DNA from: Eutypa lata
Lineage: Eukaryota; Ascomycota; Sordariomycetes; Xylariales; Diatrypaceae
Assembly: GCA_022661535.1 (NCBI GenBank)
Contig: JAKULF010000010.1
Coordinates: 310,001-374,000, forward strand
DNA: 64,000 nt
Direction of reading: 5' to 3'
The notes beneath the pieces were generated by a model, which saw only the letters and a program-made list of their open reading frames with translations, was not told the DNA's origin and searched no databases. Shown here in pieces: positions 47,110 through 59,793 of this stretch. The position numbers and the translations under genes were made by a program. Numbering within the stretch: position 1 is the first letter of the stretch; the number at the start of each line of letters is the position of its first letter.

Positions 47110-48699
47110 CTAATCTGTCTTTATAGCGCCAACTTTACCAATCTTTCTTAGTCCGAAGATGACGATGACTAACATTGCCACCGTAGCTCCAAAGCTCATC
47201 CAAAAGCTGGCCCGATATCCTATCAGAAGAGCATGAGGAGATGTTTTGTTCTCAATGCTACTGTTCATTGTCACGGCAGTAGCCAAAATCGCTGTAAAGT
47301 TTATACCAAAACTCGCCCCAAGCTGTGCGACAGTGTTAGTGACACCACCCGCGAGACCATGTGTCTTGGCCGGGAAAATGGAAGTGATAGCGAGATTCGC
47401 TATAATCAGCACAGCATCGGCGGCGATAGGACTGAGAAATGTAGCTGGGAAGGCAAAGGTCCAGTACGGCTTAGCCGGATCTGCAAGTGCCATCAACAAT
47501 GGGGTACCGGATGACACTAAGACGGTGCCACCGATGATGTAATTGGCCTTCACCCGGCGAACGAGATACCCAGTGGCGACGTTCGCTAGGACCCCGGAAC
47601 AAACGAGAGGGACAAAGCGGAGCGACGTGGCGAACGCTGTCAAGAGCTGCACTTTCTCGAAGAAAAGTGCCAGGAAGTACTGATTGGCCGTGACCGTAGC
47701 CCAGCCCAGAAAAGTGAGCATGTTGATGGAGAGGAAGATAGGGTTTGACCAGAGCGAATTCGGGATCAGTGCTGGGCGACTTCGCTTCTCTTGGCCTCTC
47801 ATCCACAGTGGGAACCCAAGCAAGAGAACCCCAGACAGGACGAAGAAGGCAATGACGAGTGGTGAGCGAACTGCTGCCAGGTCTGCTGTCGCTGAAGCTA
47901 AAGCATATGACAACAAGGCTAAGCCTGTTGACACCACCAAAACACCAACCCAGTCTACCTCGGTCCGGAAACGGTCCAGCATCCTTCCGGGAGAACGACG
48001 GTCTTTCGGGACGTAAAACAGGGACACGACGAGGACGATAGCATTGACACCGGCGACAATATAAAAGCAAGCACGCCAGCTAACAAGGTCGGTGAGAATT
48101 CCTCCAATAACAAGGCCGATCAGGAACCCGACCGGCTGTGCACCTCCGAGACACGCAAAGGCGACATTGCGACGCGGTCCTGGTTTGAAATTGGCCGTCA
48201 TGATGCTGACCGAACTGGGGAGGCACATGGAAATGGAAATGCCGTGCAGAGCGCGGAAGATAATTAGCTGAATCCCGGTGCGCGACAATCCACAGGCCAG
48301 GATCCAGGCGGCAGACAGGAAGCTACCGGCGATGTAGTTGCTCTTAGCACCCACAACATCTGACAAGCTCCCGAAGAGTAGCAGGGTGCAGGCACAGGCT
48401 AGCGAATAGACGCTGGCCGGCCAGAGGAGCAGGCCTTCCTCGAGATCGATATCTTCGGCAACTTTTGGGAGCGCGACAGCCAGAATCCCGCTGAGGACAG
48501 TGCTCATCAGAGTCATGAGGCAAACGGCACCGATAATAACAGCTGCTCTCCACCGGGGCAAATCTACATCATTCTCTTTCTGTAGTACTTCTGGGAATAC
48601 GGATCCGTCCGATAATTCAGACAAGTCCGGCGGTGATACCGTGAGGCTTTGGGGTTCTAAAACAGACATAGTCTGTATAGAAACTGTAGTTTTGGTCAT
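47110..48699 (-). CDS. MFS transporter, DHA2 type (14 membrane segments)
   Basis: A single exon of 529 aa. After a 45-residue soluble N-terminus, ~14 hydrophobic segments follow. DHA2-type motifs are visible: GILAVALPKVAEDIDL in helix 1, LLLFGSLSDVVGAKSNY (loop 2-3, motif A), and FRALHGISISMCLPSS at the helix 4-5 position. In fungi such transporters commonly export secondary metabolites or drugs. The start of the NRPS gene lies ~1.3 kb away on the opposite strand, so the two promoters share one intergenic region and the MFS is a plausible exporter of the NRPS product. The ATG at 48699 is the first in frame; an inner Met at residue 11 is an alternative. Confidence 0.88.
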   Translation of the reverse strand: MTKTTVSIQTMSVLEPQSLTVSPPDLSELSDGSVFPEVLQKENDVDLPRWRAAVIIGAVCLMTLMSTVLSGILAVALPKVAEDIDLEEGLLLWPASVYSLACACTLLLFGSLSDVVGAKSNYIAGSFLSAAWILACGLSRTGIQLIIFRALHGISISMCLPSSVSIMTANFKPGPRRNVAFACLGGAQPVGFLIGLVIGGILTDLVSWRACFYIVAGVNAIVLVVSLFYVPKDRRSPGRMLDRFRTEVDWVGVLVVSTGLALLSYALASATADLAAVRSPLVIAFFVLSGVLLLGFPLWMRGQEKRSRPALIPNSLWSNPIFLSINMLTFLGWATVTANQYFLALFFEKVQLLTAFATSLRFVPLVCSGVLANVATGYLVRRVKANYIIGGTVLVSSGTPLLMALADPAKPYWTFAFPATFLSPIAADAVLIIANLAITSIFPAKTHGLAGGVTNTVAQLGASFGINFTAILATAVTMNSSIENKTSPHALLIGYRASFWMSFGATVAMLVIVIFGLRKIGKVGAIKTD

Positions 48700-50013
48700 C
48701 GGTGCTGTATTTCTGTGTGGTTAGGTATCACAAAGGAAAACAGAGGATGTTCTGCGTTGAATTAAACTAACGGGCGAGCTAGAGATCAACGAGGTGCTCC
48801 GAAATGGAAAACAATGCTATGAAAATCTTTTAGCGATATGAAGTACAAAGCACGATCAGTCGCGCATATGCCATGCTAGTGGAACTTGCGACCGAGTTAG
48901 GGACACACCCATGGCTAAGGCTAAGATGGTCTCGCGGGATCTGTTATTAAACTTCACCCCTCGCGAACTATCGCCGACATCCCATTGCCCCTGTCTGCCC
49001 TGTGTAAGTCTGGTGATACGATTTTCTTGTTTTCCTAAACCGAGTCTCGCAAGTGGAGGCCACTAAAGAACTTTTTACCATCCTTGTAGTCTATGTAGTA
49101 AGCTGACGAAGACTGCAAACAATCTAATACATAGTGACCTGGTTTGATCAATGCATGGTCGCTTCGGCCTATATACGCACCTACCATATGCAGGATAGAA
49201 ATTCAGGTTCGGAATTCGTCCAGTCATACAACAGAAGCCTCATCCGTCAGGGCTGATGTGGAGTGGCAGGGGCGGCACTGGGCTAGGATTAATCATTCCA
49301 GTCAGCAACCCCAGACGCCGTGCTACGGCCCGCCCCGAGAAAATCTTAGACTATTCAATTGCTAATCGACCGGATAGGCGGTGGGGTTATAAAATAACCC
49401 ATGTTACATATTATAGTAGTTAATAGGGTCCACTCACGACGAGGGTATACAAAACATCCGATATCAGGGGGCTAAACGAAGAACGTGAAGGAAGTTAGGA
49501 CAATGTGGTTAAACAAGCATGATTCTAGGATCATATTAAACAGAGAGTGTTAATAGCACTGCGCAACGATGCTTAGTGAATATGCACGCATGGGCTAGGA
49601 TCATGTTGAGAGACACGAAGTCAGCTAAGCACAAATCCGACGATTGCTATTTAGATACTGCACCTGTGTGTATCTGGACTCATATTCACATGTACCTTGC
49701 ATATCGTTACGTTGTATCAAATGCGGCAATGATGAGTCCAGGTTTTTCCGGGTGTGTTACTCAAGATCGCAATGTACAGGAAGGTGCTGTTATTCACAGA
49801 ACAATGTAGGTCTTCACGACAATAGGTGCTCTAAGATATGCCGGGAATTCATTGTGAAGGCCTTCGGTGGTCGGCGAGTTTACTAAGAATAGCCTTCTAT
49901 TCATACGTACCATGTATTAGTATATATATTGCACTTAGTATTTGTTCCAGAGAAATCCATGTTTAGACGGTGAAGTTGGTACGCTAACGTCTCCAGAAGA
50001 TGAACACTTGGAC
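48700..50013. other. Divergent region between MFS and NRPS genes
   Basis: It probably holds both promoters. A TTCCAG acceptor-like site at 49945..49950 leads into the NRPS frame, so a short upstream NRPS exon may be hidden here. No other gene is supported. Confidence 0.4.
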
Positions 50014-53000
50014 ATGATGACGCTTGAAATCGCCCAAGACCCTGTTCCCATTGACTTCAAGAGCCTAGTGTGTATTACTGAACCAAAATATCCCATCGAG
50101 TCAAAGAACTCCTCAATCACATCTACCCTGTCGATCTCAACGTCCGATGAGTATCCGGACTATTCCTCCCAGAACTCTTCTTCTAACGATTTCTGGGAAA
50201 CCCAAGAGGTTATCGCTGCTTCGTGTCTTTCTCTTCATATCACTGAAGCCTCAGAAGGTACCCACGAAGCTACCGAGACTATCAGGCATCAGCTACGCTT
50301 GCGGCGGGAACAGCTTTCCCCTGAGAAGATACTGGCAGCATTATCGTGGGCATCTATATCACGCACAGGTTCCCACGAAGCTGGCTTTGGATTATATCTA
50401 TCCAAGTCCAACCAAGCATTTCCCTTTAGTATCCTGGGGAGCCCTGACACAACGGTTCTCGAGCTTCTTCACTCTATCACAGCCACGCTTCAATCGGCCA
50501 TTTTGAATCAATCCTCGTACCTATCCGAATCAGTTAAGAGAAGCCCAGACGAGACCAAAAGTCCCCAACTACGATTTGTTGTCGACCTCACAGATTTGCT
50601 CACTTACTCGTCACCATACAGTGAGAACGGAGTCATAAAATCTCATTGCGATGACGAGCCACACATTGTCCTCAGGACGTGTTTTGAAGATAACACAACG
50701 GCGTTGGAAGCCAAATTCGATCCGAACCACATTGCAAAAGCACGCGCAAAGAGACTATTATGGCAGCTCGACGAGATTATGTTCCAGTTCGAAAGCAATG
50801 CCACAAATGCCCAATTGAAGACTATATCTACCCTCAGCCGCCAAGACCTGCTGCAGATACGAGAATGGAACCCAAAGTTGCCATCAGACGACCTTCCACA
50901 CGTCCACGAGCAGATAGAGGCATGGGCACGTGATAAACATCCAGCAGATGCCATCGATGCATGGGATGGCCTTCTTAGTTTCAGAGAGGTCCACGAATTC
51001 TCCTCTAGGCTAGCCCATTACCTTCGAGATGTCTGCAGCCTATTGCCCGGAGATATCGTGCCCTTCTGTATTGACCGAAGTGCCATGTCTGTCTTATGCA
51101 TGCTCGCTATAATGAAGTCCGGGGCAGCTTTTGTCCCACTTAACCCATCTGACCCCAGGGAGAGACATGAGGGCATTGTTGAGACCTGCGGTGCCAAGAT
51201 GGTCCTCGTGGTGGACAACGACAACACGTTCGAAGGCAAGGCTGTCATGGTATCTTGGGGGTTAATCGATACACTTCCCTCGTCCCAGGGCAAGTCTTTG
51301 CCCAAGATTGAAAGTGACGCTTTAGCTTATGTCCTATTCACTAGTGGGAGCACAGGTCGGCCGAAGGGAGTCATGGTCGAGCAAAAGTCACTCTCCTATG
51401 GGGCTCTCGTGCATACTGGCAAGGAGTACGCCCAAGATCACAGCTGCAGAGTTCTACAGTTCGCTTCGCTCACCTTTGACGCTTGCCTATCGGAGAACCT
51501 GTCGCCCCTAGCCAACGGGTGTTGTATCTGCATTCCCGATGCGAAAACACGCTTCGAGGGCTTAGCGGACTACATCAACGCCAAGCGCATCAACTGGGCA
51601 TTCTTCACGCCCTCATTCTTCAAACTGCTAAACCCGGATGATGTCCCAGGCCTGCGTTACGTGGTAGTGGGTGGTGAAGCAATCACTCCTGATTGTATCG
51701 AAAAATGGGCGCATCGAATTCGACTGGTCAATGGCTACGGACCAGCTGAGAATACGATTGTGTCCACTGCCCGTGTAGTGGATCCAGACGTGAAAGCTAA
51801 GAATCGATCTTCTATCGGCAAAGGCATGATATGCAACACATGGGTTGTCGATGCTGAAGACCACACACGGCTTCTCCCTATTGGGTACATAGGAGAACTT
51901 GCCCTTCAAAGTCCCAAGGTAGCTAGAGGGTACTTGCACGATGAAGAGAAGACGAAAGCTGCGTTTGTCGACACTCCAGAGTGGGGGCGAATGGAAGGAT
52001 GTACGGACTACGACCGCATGTACAAGACGGGCGATCTTGTTAAATACATGGACGATGGGTCCCTCCTGTTCTGTGGACGGAAGGACTCCCAAGTCAAGGT
52101 TCGCGGTCAACGCTTAGAACTGGCTGAGGTTGAGTGGCACATTCCAGCCGACATGATTCAATACTCCGCTGTTTTGGTCCCTAAGGCCGGTGCATATAAG
52201 GGATCCTTGCTCGTCGTCATGGCGGATACGGATTGGGAATCTCATATATCTGGTGTATCTGGGTTTCACATACTTCAAGGAGAAGGCAGACGGAAGGCTC
52301 TTGTGGTGGCCGAAAAGGCCAGGGAGAAGTTATCAACAAAGCTACCTTCCTTTGCTGTCCCTGATATATGGTTGCCGATTCTAAAAATGCCCCTAAACAA
52401 CTCCGATAAAATTGACCGCAAATCACTTTCTCAATGGATTGAGTCACTGCAGAGTAGAGAGAGTGGCTTGCACAGCCATCACGGCGAAATTGGAATCCCC
52501 CTTGAGCGGACAAGAGCTACTAATGAAACTGAATCTCTGATACAGGAAGCCTGGGCGCATGTTCTTGGGATCGACCGGTCTCGCACTCCCATTGATAGCT
52601 CCTTCCAGTCCCTTGGAGGCGATTCGATTCGCGCTATCACAGTACTACGCCGGTGCCGGTCCGAGAACATCCAGCTTGACATCTCAAGCATTTTGAAAGG
52701 TAACACGATCCGCGAACTCGCGTCTAAGTGCGGTCACAATATCAGTGGATCATCAGTGGCCGAGAAACTTGACTTGCCGTTCACTCTATCCCCTATTCAG
52801 GGACTTTATGCCCGACATATGCCATCGGAATCCCACTATTTTAACCAAAGCTGTCTCGTGTGTTGGAACAAGCAGCAGAGTTCAACCGACGTGGAGAACG
52901 CTGTCAGAGAGGTCGTCAAGACGCATTCCATGCTTCGCACACGTATGATGAAAACACAGGCTGGGCCGGGACATCAATTGATTACCCGAGAGCCAGAAAG

Positions 53001-55512
53001 CTCATTTACATTCCGACTCCGTTCTGCTGCGTCGATTGAGGATGTTCATCTGATCATTCGAAATAGTCAGGCTGATATCAACATTGAGCAAGGCCCTGTG
53101 CTAGTCGCCGACATGATCGAAATCCCTGACGGCTTCCCCTTACTTTCCCTTGTCGTTTCTCATTTTTCTATCGATATTGTATCGTGGGAGATAATTCTAG
53201 AAGACATCGAGAACTATCTTCGTACTGGTCAGGCTCTCGCATTGCCATCCGTTTCCTTCCAGACATGGTGCCTGCAGCAACAATATGACGCCCAAAACGT
53301 TTGGGCGCAACAGGATATACTACCATGTAGCCTACCCTCTATGGAAATCGAATTCTGGGAAGTGCCACCTATAAAAAATGTCCATCGTAATAAGACCACG
53401 ACCAAGTTTCGCGTCGGAGTCGATGCGACAAGTCATCTAGTCAATAACTGCAGTTCATCTTCCATTAGCGTTCTTGATGTCTTTCTTGCTTCCCTCTTCC
53501 TCGGGTTCGTCCGAAGTTTCCCAGATCGACAAGCCCCAGTCATATGGAATGAGGGACACGGGAGAGAGCCTTGGAGAGCTGATCTGGATATCTCTCGAAC
53601 GGTGGGTTGGTTCACATCTTTGACTCCGATAATCCTGCAGACAGCCGCCAGAGATGACGTTTGGCATATCGCGCAAAGCCTCCGGCATTTTAGGAATCAA
53701 CTCTTACACGGGGGTATGCCGTTCTTTGCCTCTCGCTTCTACAACGGCATGGATTCTGGTGGCCATGATGATATGGAGATCGTCTTCAATTACATGGGAC
53801 ACCGTCAAGACATCGCCGACAGCGATGCCTGGTTCCACGTCCTTCCAGAGTTTCGCGGTGAAAGTGGCGATGATGCCAGCGGCAACATGCCACGGTTTTC
53901 AATATTCGAGATTTCTGCTGAAATTTGTGATGATGAGATAGACTTTACGTTCACATGGCCTACTGGTATCAAGCATGAAGATAGAATCGGAACCTGGGTT
54001 GAAGCAACTCGGAGCATCTTGGAAACAGTACCGGATGTGAGCTCAGCGTCTAGATCAATCCACCATGGCCTGCCATCTTGCGATGTTACTCAGCTGCGCC
54101 TTGACTACGACACTAGCATGGTAGTTATCGACAATGCAAGGGAGAAGGTTCGGGTTTGTGATTCGTCAATTATCAAGATTTTACCAACGACGTCAACTCA
54201 ATTAGCTATGGTCACGTCACAGGATGAGGGCTTGCCATTCTTCCGGGCTCAACTCCTCTACTCCGTCAGAGCCTCAACGGGGCCCATGGTCACTTCAAAT
54301 CTTATATCTGCCTGGAAACAGGTTGTTTCCCAACACGAGATTCTGAGGACCGCGTTTATCAGACGACCAGGGCACGCTCTCATGTTTGATCAAGTGGTGC
54401 TCGGCCAATACGAACCTCGCATCGAAGTAGTAACTGATCGCGAACCCCCTGTAGACCATCCTTTACAGTTTCCCGATTTGGATTGGGATGAACACGAAGT
54501 CCGACATAGGTTCACCATATTTGAGGGAATAGAGGCGAAAGTCTTGTTCGAGGGCAGTCACGCCTTGTTAGATCATGTTTCGCTCCAGACGATCTTCAAA
54601 CACTTGTCCGATGCCTACGGGGACGAGATCCTACCGCAAGATATTGCCCCCTTCAGCAACCTCACTGAGATAACCTCGCTTCAATCGAGGGAAGGTAGCT
54701 TCACATTCTGGCGGAAATTGCTAGGTACCACCTCCAAAGGGCATCTTTGCCACAGCGATGTGCCGGCCGAAGCCTGGAAGGACTTCAGAAGGAAGAGAAT
54801 CCCATTTAGCGAAGACTCGTCCCGGGAACTCCTATCACTTAGTCAAAGCACATCATTCACTCCCGCCCTTATCTTCCGCTTCGCCTACGCAGTCCTCATA
54901 GCGCGCCGTCTACGCAATCCCAACATCGGTTTCGACTACACCGTGGCAGGTCGCGACGTAGACGTTCCTGAGATTGAAAACATTGTCGGGCCATGTCTCA
55001 ACCTGATTGGCTGTGCTCTAGAAATGGATGAGCAGTCGACAGCAAGGCAATGCCTCGAGGAGCTGGGGACGCAGTTCTTGGAAAGCTTGCCCCACCAGCA
55101 CGTCTACATGGACTTCGCTGCCATACACGGGGACCACAAGGGCCTTCAACGTGCGAGGATATCGTGCTTTGATACGATGCTCAACTTTCGTCCCCACACG
55201 GATGGGCCACGTCAGCGCGATCAAGCATTGCAAATTGAAGTGATCGGCGAGCGCGACCCTTTTAATGTAAGTTAAAAGCCTTCCCTCGGTAGTTTACGTT
55301 GGCGAGTCCGTATCTTACTAAGTACATCACAGTATGCAATCGTGGTTGAGGTTGATCATTACACGTCTGGCATGATTGATCTTGCTTTTTCGTATTGGGC
55401 TGAGGCAGTCCCTGATGAGTTGGTAGACGAGTTGGGTCGGGACTTCACACATATACTAGGAAAGCTTCCCGAAACGATAGATAGAAAGGTTGGGGAGATT
55501 TTGGAGATCTAA
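50014..55512 (+). CDS. Non-ribosomal peptide synthetase, one module A-T-E-C
   Basis: Two exons (50014..55266, 55333..55512) give about 1810 aa. Residues ~60-290 match only the end of a condensation-like domain (FDPNHIAKARAKRLLWQLDEIM). The adenylation domain (~300-810) has LFTSGSTGRPKG, NGYGPAENT, YKTGDL and NNSDKIDRKSL. The thiolation domain (~830-905) carries the phosphopantetheine Ser in LGGDSIRAI. An epimerisation domain (~920-1360) shows SHFSIDIVSW, EGHGREPW, VGWFTSLTP and FNYMGHRQ. A terminal condensation-type domain (~1380-end) shows SHALLDHVSL and GPCLNLIGCAL. The first His of HHxxxD is Ser in both, but the catalytic second His and Asp remain. The enzyme probably activates one amino acid, converts it to the D form and joins or releases it through the last C domain. 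The amino acid and partner are unknown. The first in-frame ATG is used. Confidence 0.9.
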
Positions 55513-55756
55513 TCTCCTGGCTACGGGGTTTTGACCCTTCGTTCAAACTTTGAGTATAATTGACAATAACCGGTCACGCCGACATGATCTCACTTGTTGA
55601 ATGAAGATTTTCAGGGGCTACCTCCCAACATTATGTATTTAACGCAAAGAACTAAAATTCGATGATTGTTACCGCTTTAACTGAACCATTTTCTTTCCCT
55701 CACTCACATCTTACTCTAACGCGTATCATCCAACAAACAGCGTGTTCTAGTGTAAC

Positions 55757-57473
55757 TCATGCAATTATCTTCCACTTCCATCTATACCCCAAGTATGCCC
55801 AACGCGCCAGAACAAAAGTCATCAAAGCAACGACAAGGACGATGCCAATAACCACGGAAAAGACCAGAGTACCAAAATGATCCATGATTTCAGCACTAAT
55901 AGGAATACTAATTAGGCAGCTAAATCGACGAGCGCGATATTAGTAGCCAGTAAATAGGCACTAATTGGGAGGGTGACTTACAATAAGCTTACGAGACTAT
56001 AGCTTGTTCCCAAGTACCGGCCATACTCGTGCAGTTCACAAAGTCTAATTATGTAAGTGGTGATCCTCTATCATACTGTGTTCAATCAATACATACTGGC
56101 CAATGCAAACAGGCGCCATGCTCATTATACTACCAGTGCTGAAACCAAACATGGATGTAAAAGTATAGAAAAGAGATGGCCTGCTTTCAGTCACGGGAAG
56201 CCACAGGCCGAACACAATGACAACCGCAAATATCAGAATCCATATGACGGTGTTGAATCTGCCAAAGCGGTCTGAGATAACGCCAGCAATGACTCTACCG
56301 GCACAAGATCCCCTGTACGATAGAGATATCAGCAGCCCGGGTGCCAACTCATAACTAAACAGAGGGATGAGACACTGACCCATTATATACAGCTAGCGCG
56401 GCAAAGGCCGTGGCGTTATCGAAGCCTCTTATCGTCGCCCAGGTTGGAAGCATCCCCAGAGCCGCCGTGACGACATATTCGAAGACTATACCATCATTAG
56501 TCTCGACAGCTAGGCGAATGAACAGTTCCTTTAACCTTTCTAGGAACTTACGAGAGATTCCAACAGTGACCCAAAGAAACCTTATGTCTCCAAAACAAGT
56601 CAAGTCCACGAGACTCGCTTTACGTTGCTGTTTCCCTTCATTCAACTCTCTGGTACGCCCTCTTATGAGCAGGTTGGCTGTCATGAGCAAGATCATCGCA
56701 ATTAAAGCCATGATCCTAATACTCCAGCCCCAACCGAGCTTATCAAGTGTAGTTCGCGTCAACAGGGGAAACACGACCCCACCTATGCTAGTGCCAGCAT
56801 ACACGAGACCAGCAGCCAAGCCTCTCCGAGCTTCAAACCAATGAGCAACGACAGCAAGGGCCGCCGTAGAGATGAACGCAGCAGAGACACCGCAGACCAC
56901 ACCCCACGTCATCATCAGCACCACATACGCGCGGGTACTTTCACGTCCCTCGGCACAGAAATCACCGGGCTGAGAACAACCAGTGAAAGACATGGCGACC
57001 ATGCCGGCGACGAAGACAACACTCGGGATAGCGAGGAGCCACCGAGGTCCCAGACGGTCGAACATAGGCCCGCATTGGACAGCGAGAATCATGCAGATGA
57101 ATATGTTAACAGCGGGGATCCACCCGACGTCGCGATCAGAGAACGAGCGTAGTTGGTGCGTGGCTAGGTAGGTTTGCAACGTGCCGATGGAGAAGATGAC
57201 GCCGTAGGTGGCCATCATGGCCGCAGCCGATCCGACGACCGTGAGCCAAGCATGGAGACCCCCGTCTGGTATAAGAATAGGGGTCGGTAGACCTCCCAGT
57301 GTACCGCTGCTCATGGGGTCGTTTCTGGAAATATCAACGAAATTTACAGATGTGGATGATGGCGTGGTAGCTGTTGGTAAAGTTAGGATGTCAAGGCCAT
57401 GGTCTGATGGTGAAGTATTAGTTGATTTCTCTTCGTCTTGCCCTGTTGATAGGGGATATTTTGTGCTATTCAT
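55757..57473 (-). CDS. MFS monocarboxylate-transporter-like protein (MCT type)
   Basis: About five exons. It starts at MNSTKYPLSTGQDEE (57473) with a Ser/Thr-rich soluble N-terminus, then PDGGLHAWLTVVGSAAAMMATYG, the DGGxxAW motif that opens fungal MCT-like MFS proteins. Later segments include FDRLGPRWLLAIP, AHWFEARRGLAAGLVYAGTSIGG (the RRGLA loop) and, after further introns, GRVIAGVISDRFGRFNT (motif A of the second half). The last exon ends ...VLARWAYLGYRWKWKIIA with the stop at 55757..55759. Roughly 12 membrane segments are apparent. MCT-like proteins of fungi move small organic acids or metabolites. The gene is convergent with the NRPS gene, with ~245 bp between stop codons, so it may belong to the NRPS cluster as importer or exporter. 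Confidence 0.82.
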
Positions 57474-59112
57474 TGTGACTAGAATGATTTAGGGTTTCTG
57501 GGAAATGAGAAGGATCTTAATGTTGTTTCACTATGAAGCTACTTCAAACCTAGGTTATCCTCAGTGTGGTAAGGCATGACACAATAAGCTCTGTAAATAG
57601 AGGGAAACCTGGGGAGTTATCTATGATCAAACTCATCATATTGCTCTATGTTACTGAACTCCACTGAAGTTGACTAGGATCTCAGAATGGTTCCCTAACG
57701 CATGGTATTTTTCTGTGCCACCATGTTGCGTCAATCGTCAGCTAGCCATCGTTAACCTTGTCAACCCCAACATTGTCCATACGCCTATACGGCATCAGCA
57801 TAACAGCAACCCTCCTCAGTTGAATAAACATTATTTCCTAAGCTAGTTCCTCACACCTTGTCAACTTTAAGAGTATTAAGAAGAGCCTGTGGGACGAATT
57901 CTCCACTAAATACTCAATCCGACTGCAAAGGCTCCCCGATGCTTCCGCTATGAGCCATTTACCGCGGAGCCGTACCAGTGTTCTCTCCTACCATGTAAGG
58001 AAACCTCACGGCTTAATGCTATCCAGCGTATCAGAAGTAATACACTGGTATTGCTTAAGCCGGTTGGCAAATGTAAGGTAATAGTCTAGCATCTCGACTA
58101 ACTCGGATCAACGGTCCAACTCCTGATAAACATAACAAGACAGTTCATATTTCGATATAAATATAAGCCTGAGTATGCCATTGTTTGATATGTTTGAACT
58201 GATGTTCAAGATCGACCCAGTAATTTGATGAGCAAGTATTCACGAAGGGCATCCTGCGTTGACCGGTCTACATGCAATGTTACCTCAAGCTGATTTCTCA
58301 ACCCAGCACGCAGGCATCATAGACGCATCGCTCGTCATTGTCTCTCATAAAACCGTCTGAATTTTCGGCATCCCGCTTCCTTAATACTGACCTCGGACCG
58401 AATTCCGTTGATTGGTTGCTGATGCCGTCAAACTAACATGAAATCTAACATGAAGACCCAAAAGAGAATCCTTGCCATATGCAGGAACGAATCATGCTCC
58501 AAGACGGACTTCCGAGGTTAGCCGATGCGACCTCCAATGCAACCTAACAACAACGTAAAACTATAAGCCTCTCTTCGACGGTTTGACTCTTGTTTAATGG
58601 GCTTGGGTTAAACATTCCTATTTGGTTCACCAGACATGAGTCATCAAAGTTGCCGAAATGTTATGTTCGAGTATTAAAAACACCAAGATAAGATATCATA
58701 TATCAGAATGTGAAACGATCACAGCTGGTGATATGTATGGTACGATTTCCCATGTCGTATGTAGCAACGAAATGCTAGGATGTACTTAGAAGGGTAGGGT
58801 ACTAATTAGTCATAAGTCTTCGCTCTCGGCAACAACGTAGGATAGTAACAAAGGTAACATCTAATTAGATTTTGTAAAAGACATTGTACGCCAATTATTA
58901 TTACATGTTCTTAAAAGATATGCAGACAAGAATTCCATAACTTCAATTTACTATAGTTAAACTCACAAATTTATAGACCATCGGGTATGATCGACCACAT
59001 ACTCTTGGCATATTTTCTCTTTTCTTTTCTTTCTTCTTCTCTCTTTTAGAGCATCAGTAGGCTTCAGTGATACTTACTTCTTTTCCTTACCTTTTCCCCT
59101 TTAAGGGGTCAG
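57474..59112. other. Intergenic region, no gene seen
   Basis: About 1.6 kb without supported coding sequence. It contains the promoter of the MCT-like gene and the 3' flank of the next minus-strand gene. Confidence 0.4.
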
Positions 59113-59793
59113 TTAAGACGGGACTGGTGGGCGGCCGAGTTCAGCGATGATACTTAAAATCGGATCACCAAACGGGTCCGACCCGTGGGTGATGAAAATA
59201 AACCGCTTGATGAAAGCGTTCCCCATATCCTTCGCGTGGTTCCTGAGAACACTCCGCACCACGCTCGTGAGTGGATTGTTCTCGAAGCATGCGGCGAAGC
59301 CTGGCCCGTCAGCGGGAGTAACTTCGACGACAGCATCAGTCTTTCCGATGGTGGTCCCAGCGCGCAGGAACGCGTCTTCTATGGACTTGGTCGCCACAGC
59401 GCTGATGATCATGTCACCACCGAGCCACTTGACCGTCTTCAGTGCATCATCGCTGCCTCCCGATGCCGCTCGCATGTTGTCGATGAACATCTCCCGAGCC
59501 CGCATGTCCGTCAGCCGCCGTGAGCCGATCTTCTCCTCGCTGGTCGTCTTTACGTCAAAGATTATATAGGCCTGCTGCGATAATGACAGGGCATACGAAT
59601 TCAGACGGTGCCAACGGTCCATACTGCGCCCCGTCTCGGGAACGAGTATCGAGTTGGCCTGCCAATCCGATGCGTTCGGGTTGAAAAAACGCCGACCGAA
59701 GCTGACGTCGATGGGCTCGAATGATGCGGAAATTCGTTTGAGACCAAAGTCTTCGATCGTCTTGCGATCGTTCTTTGAATGGTTGGCTGCCAT
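59113..59793 (-). CDS. Hypothetical protein
   Basis: A single exon of 226 aa starting at MAANHSKNDRKTIEDFG (59793). The sequence has normal alpha/beta composition (for example WLGGDMIISAVATKSIEDAFLRAG, FIFITHGSDPFGDPILSIIAEL) and no signal peptide or membrane segment. No family was recognised. The composition is more GC-rich than the flanking AT-rich DNA and it has no introns, which supports a real gene. Confidence 0.6.
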   Translation of the reverse strand: MAANHSKNDRKTIEDFGLKRISASFEPIDVSFGRRFFNPNASDWQANSILVPETGRSMDRWHRLNSYALSLSQQAYIIFDVKTTSEEKIGSRRLTDMRAREMFIDNMRAASGGSDDALKTVKWLGGDMIISAVATKSIEDAFLRAGTTIGKTDAVVEVTPADGPGFAACFENNPLTSVVRSVLRNHAKDMGNAFIKRFIFITHGSDPFGDPILSIIAELGRPPVPS

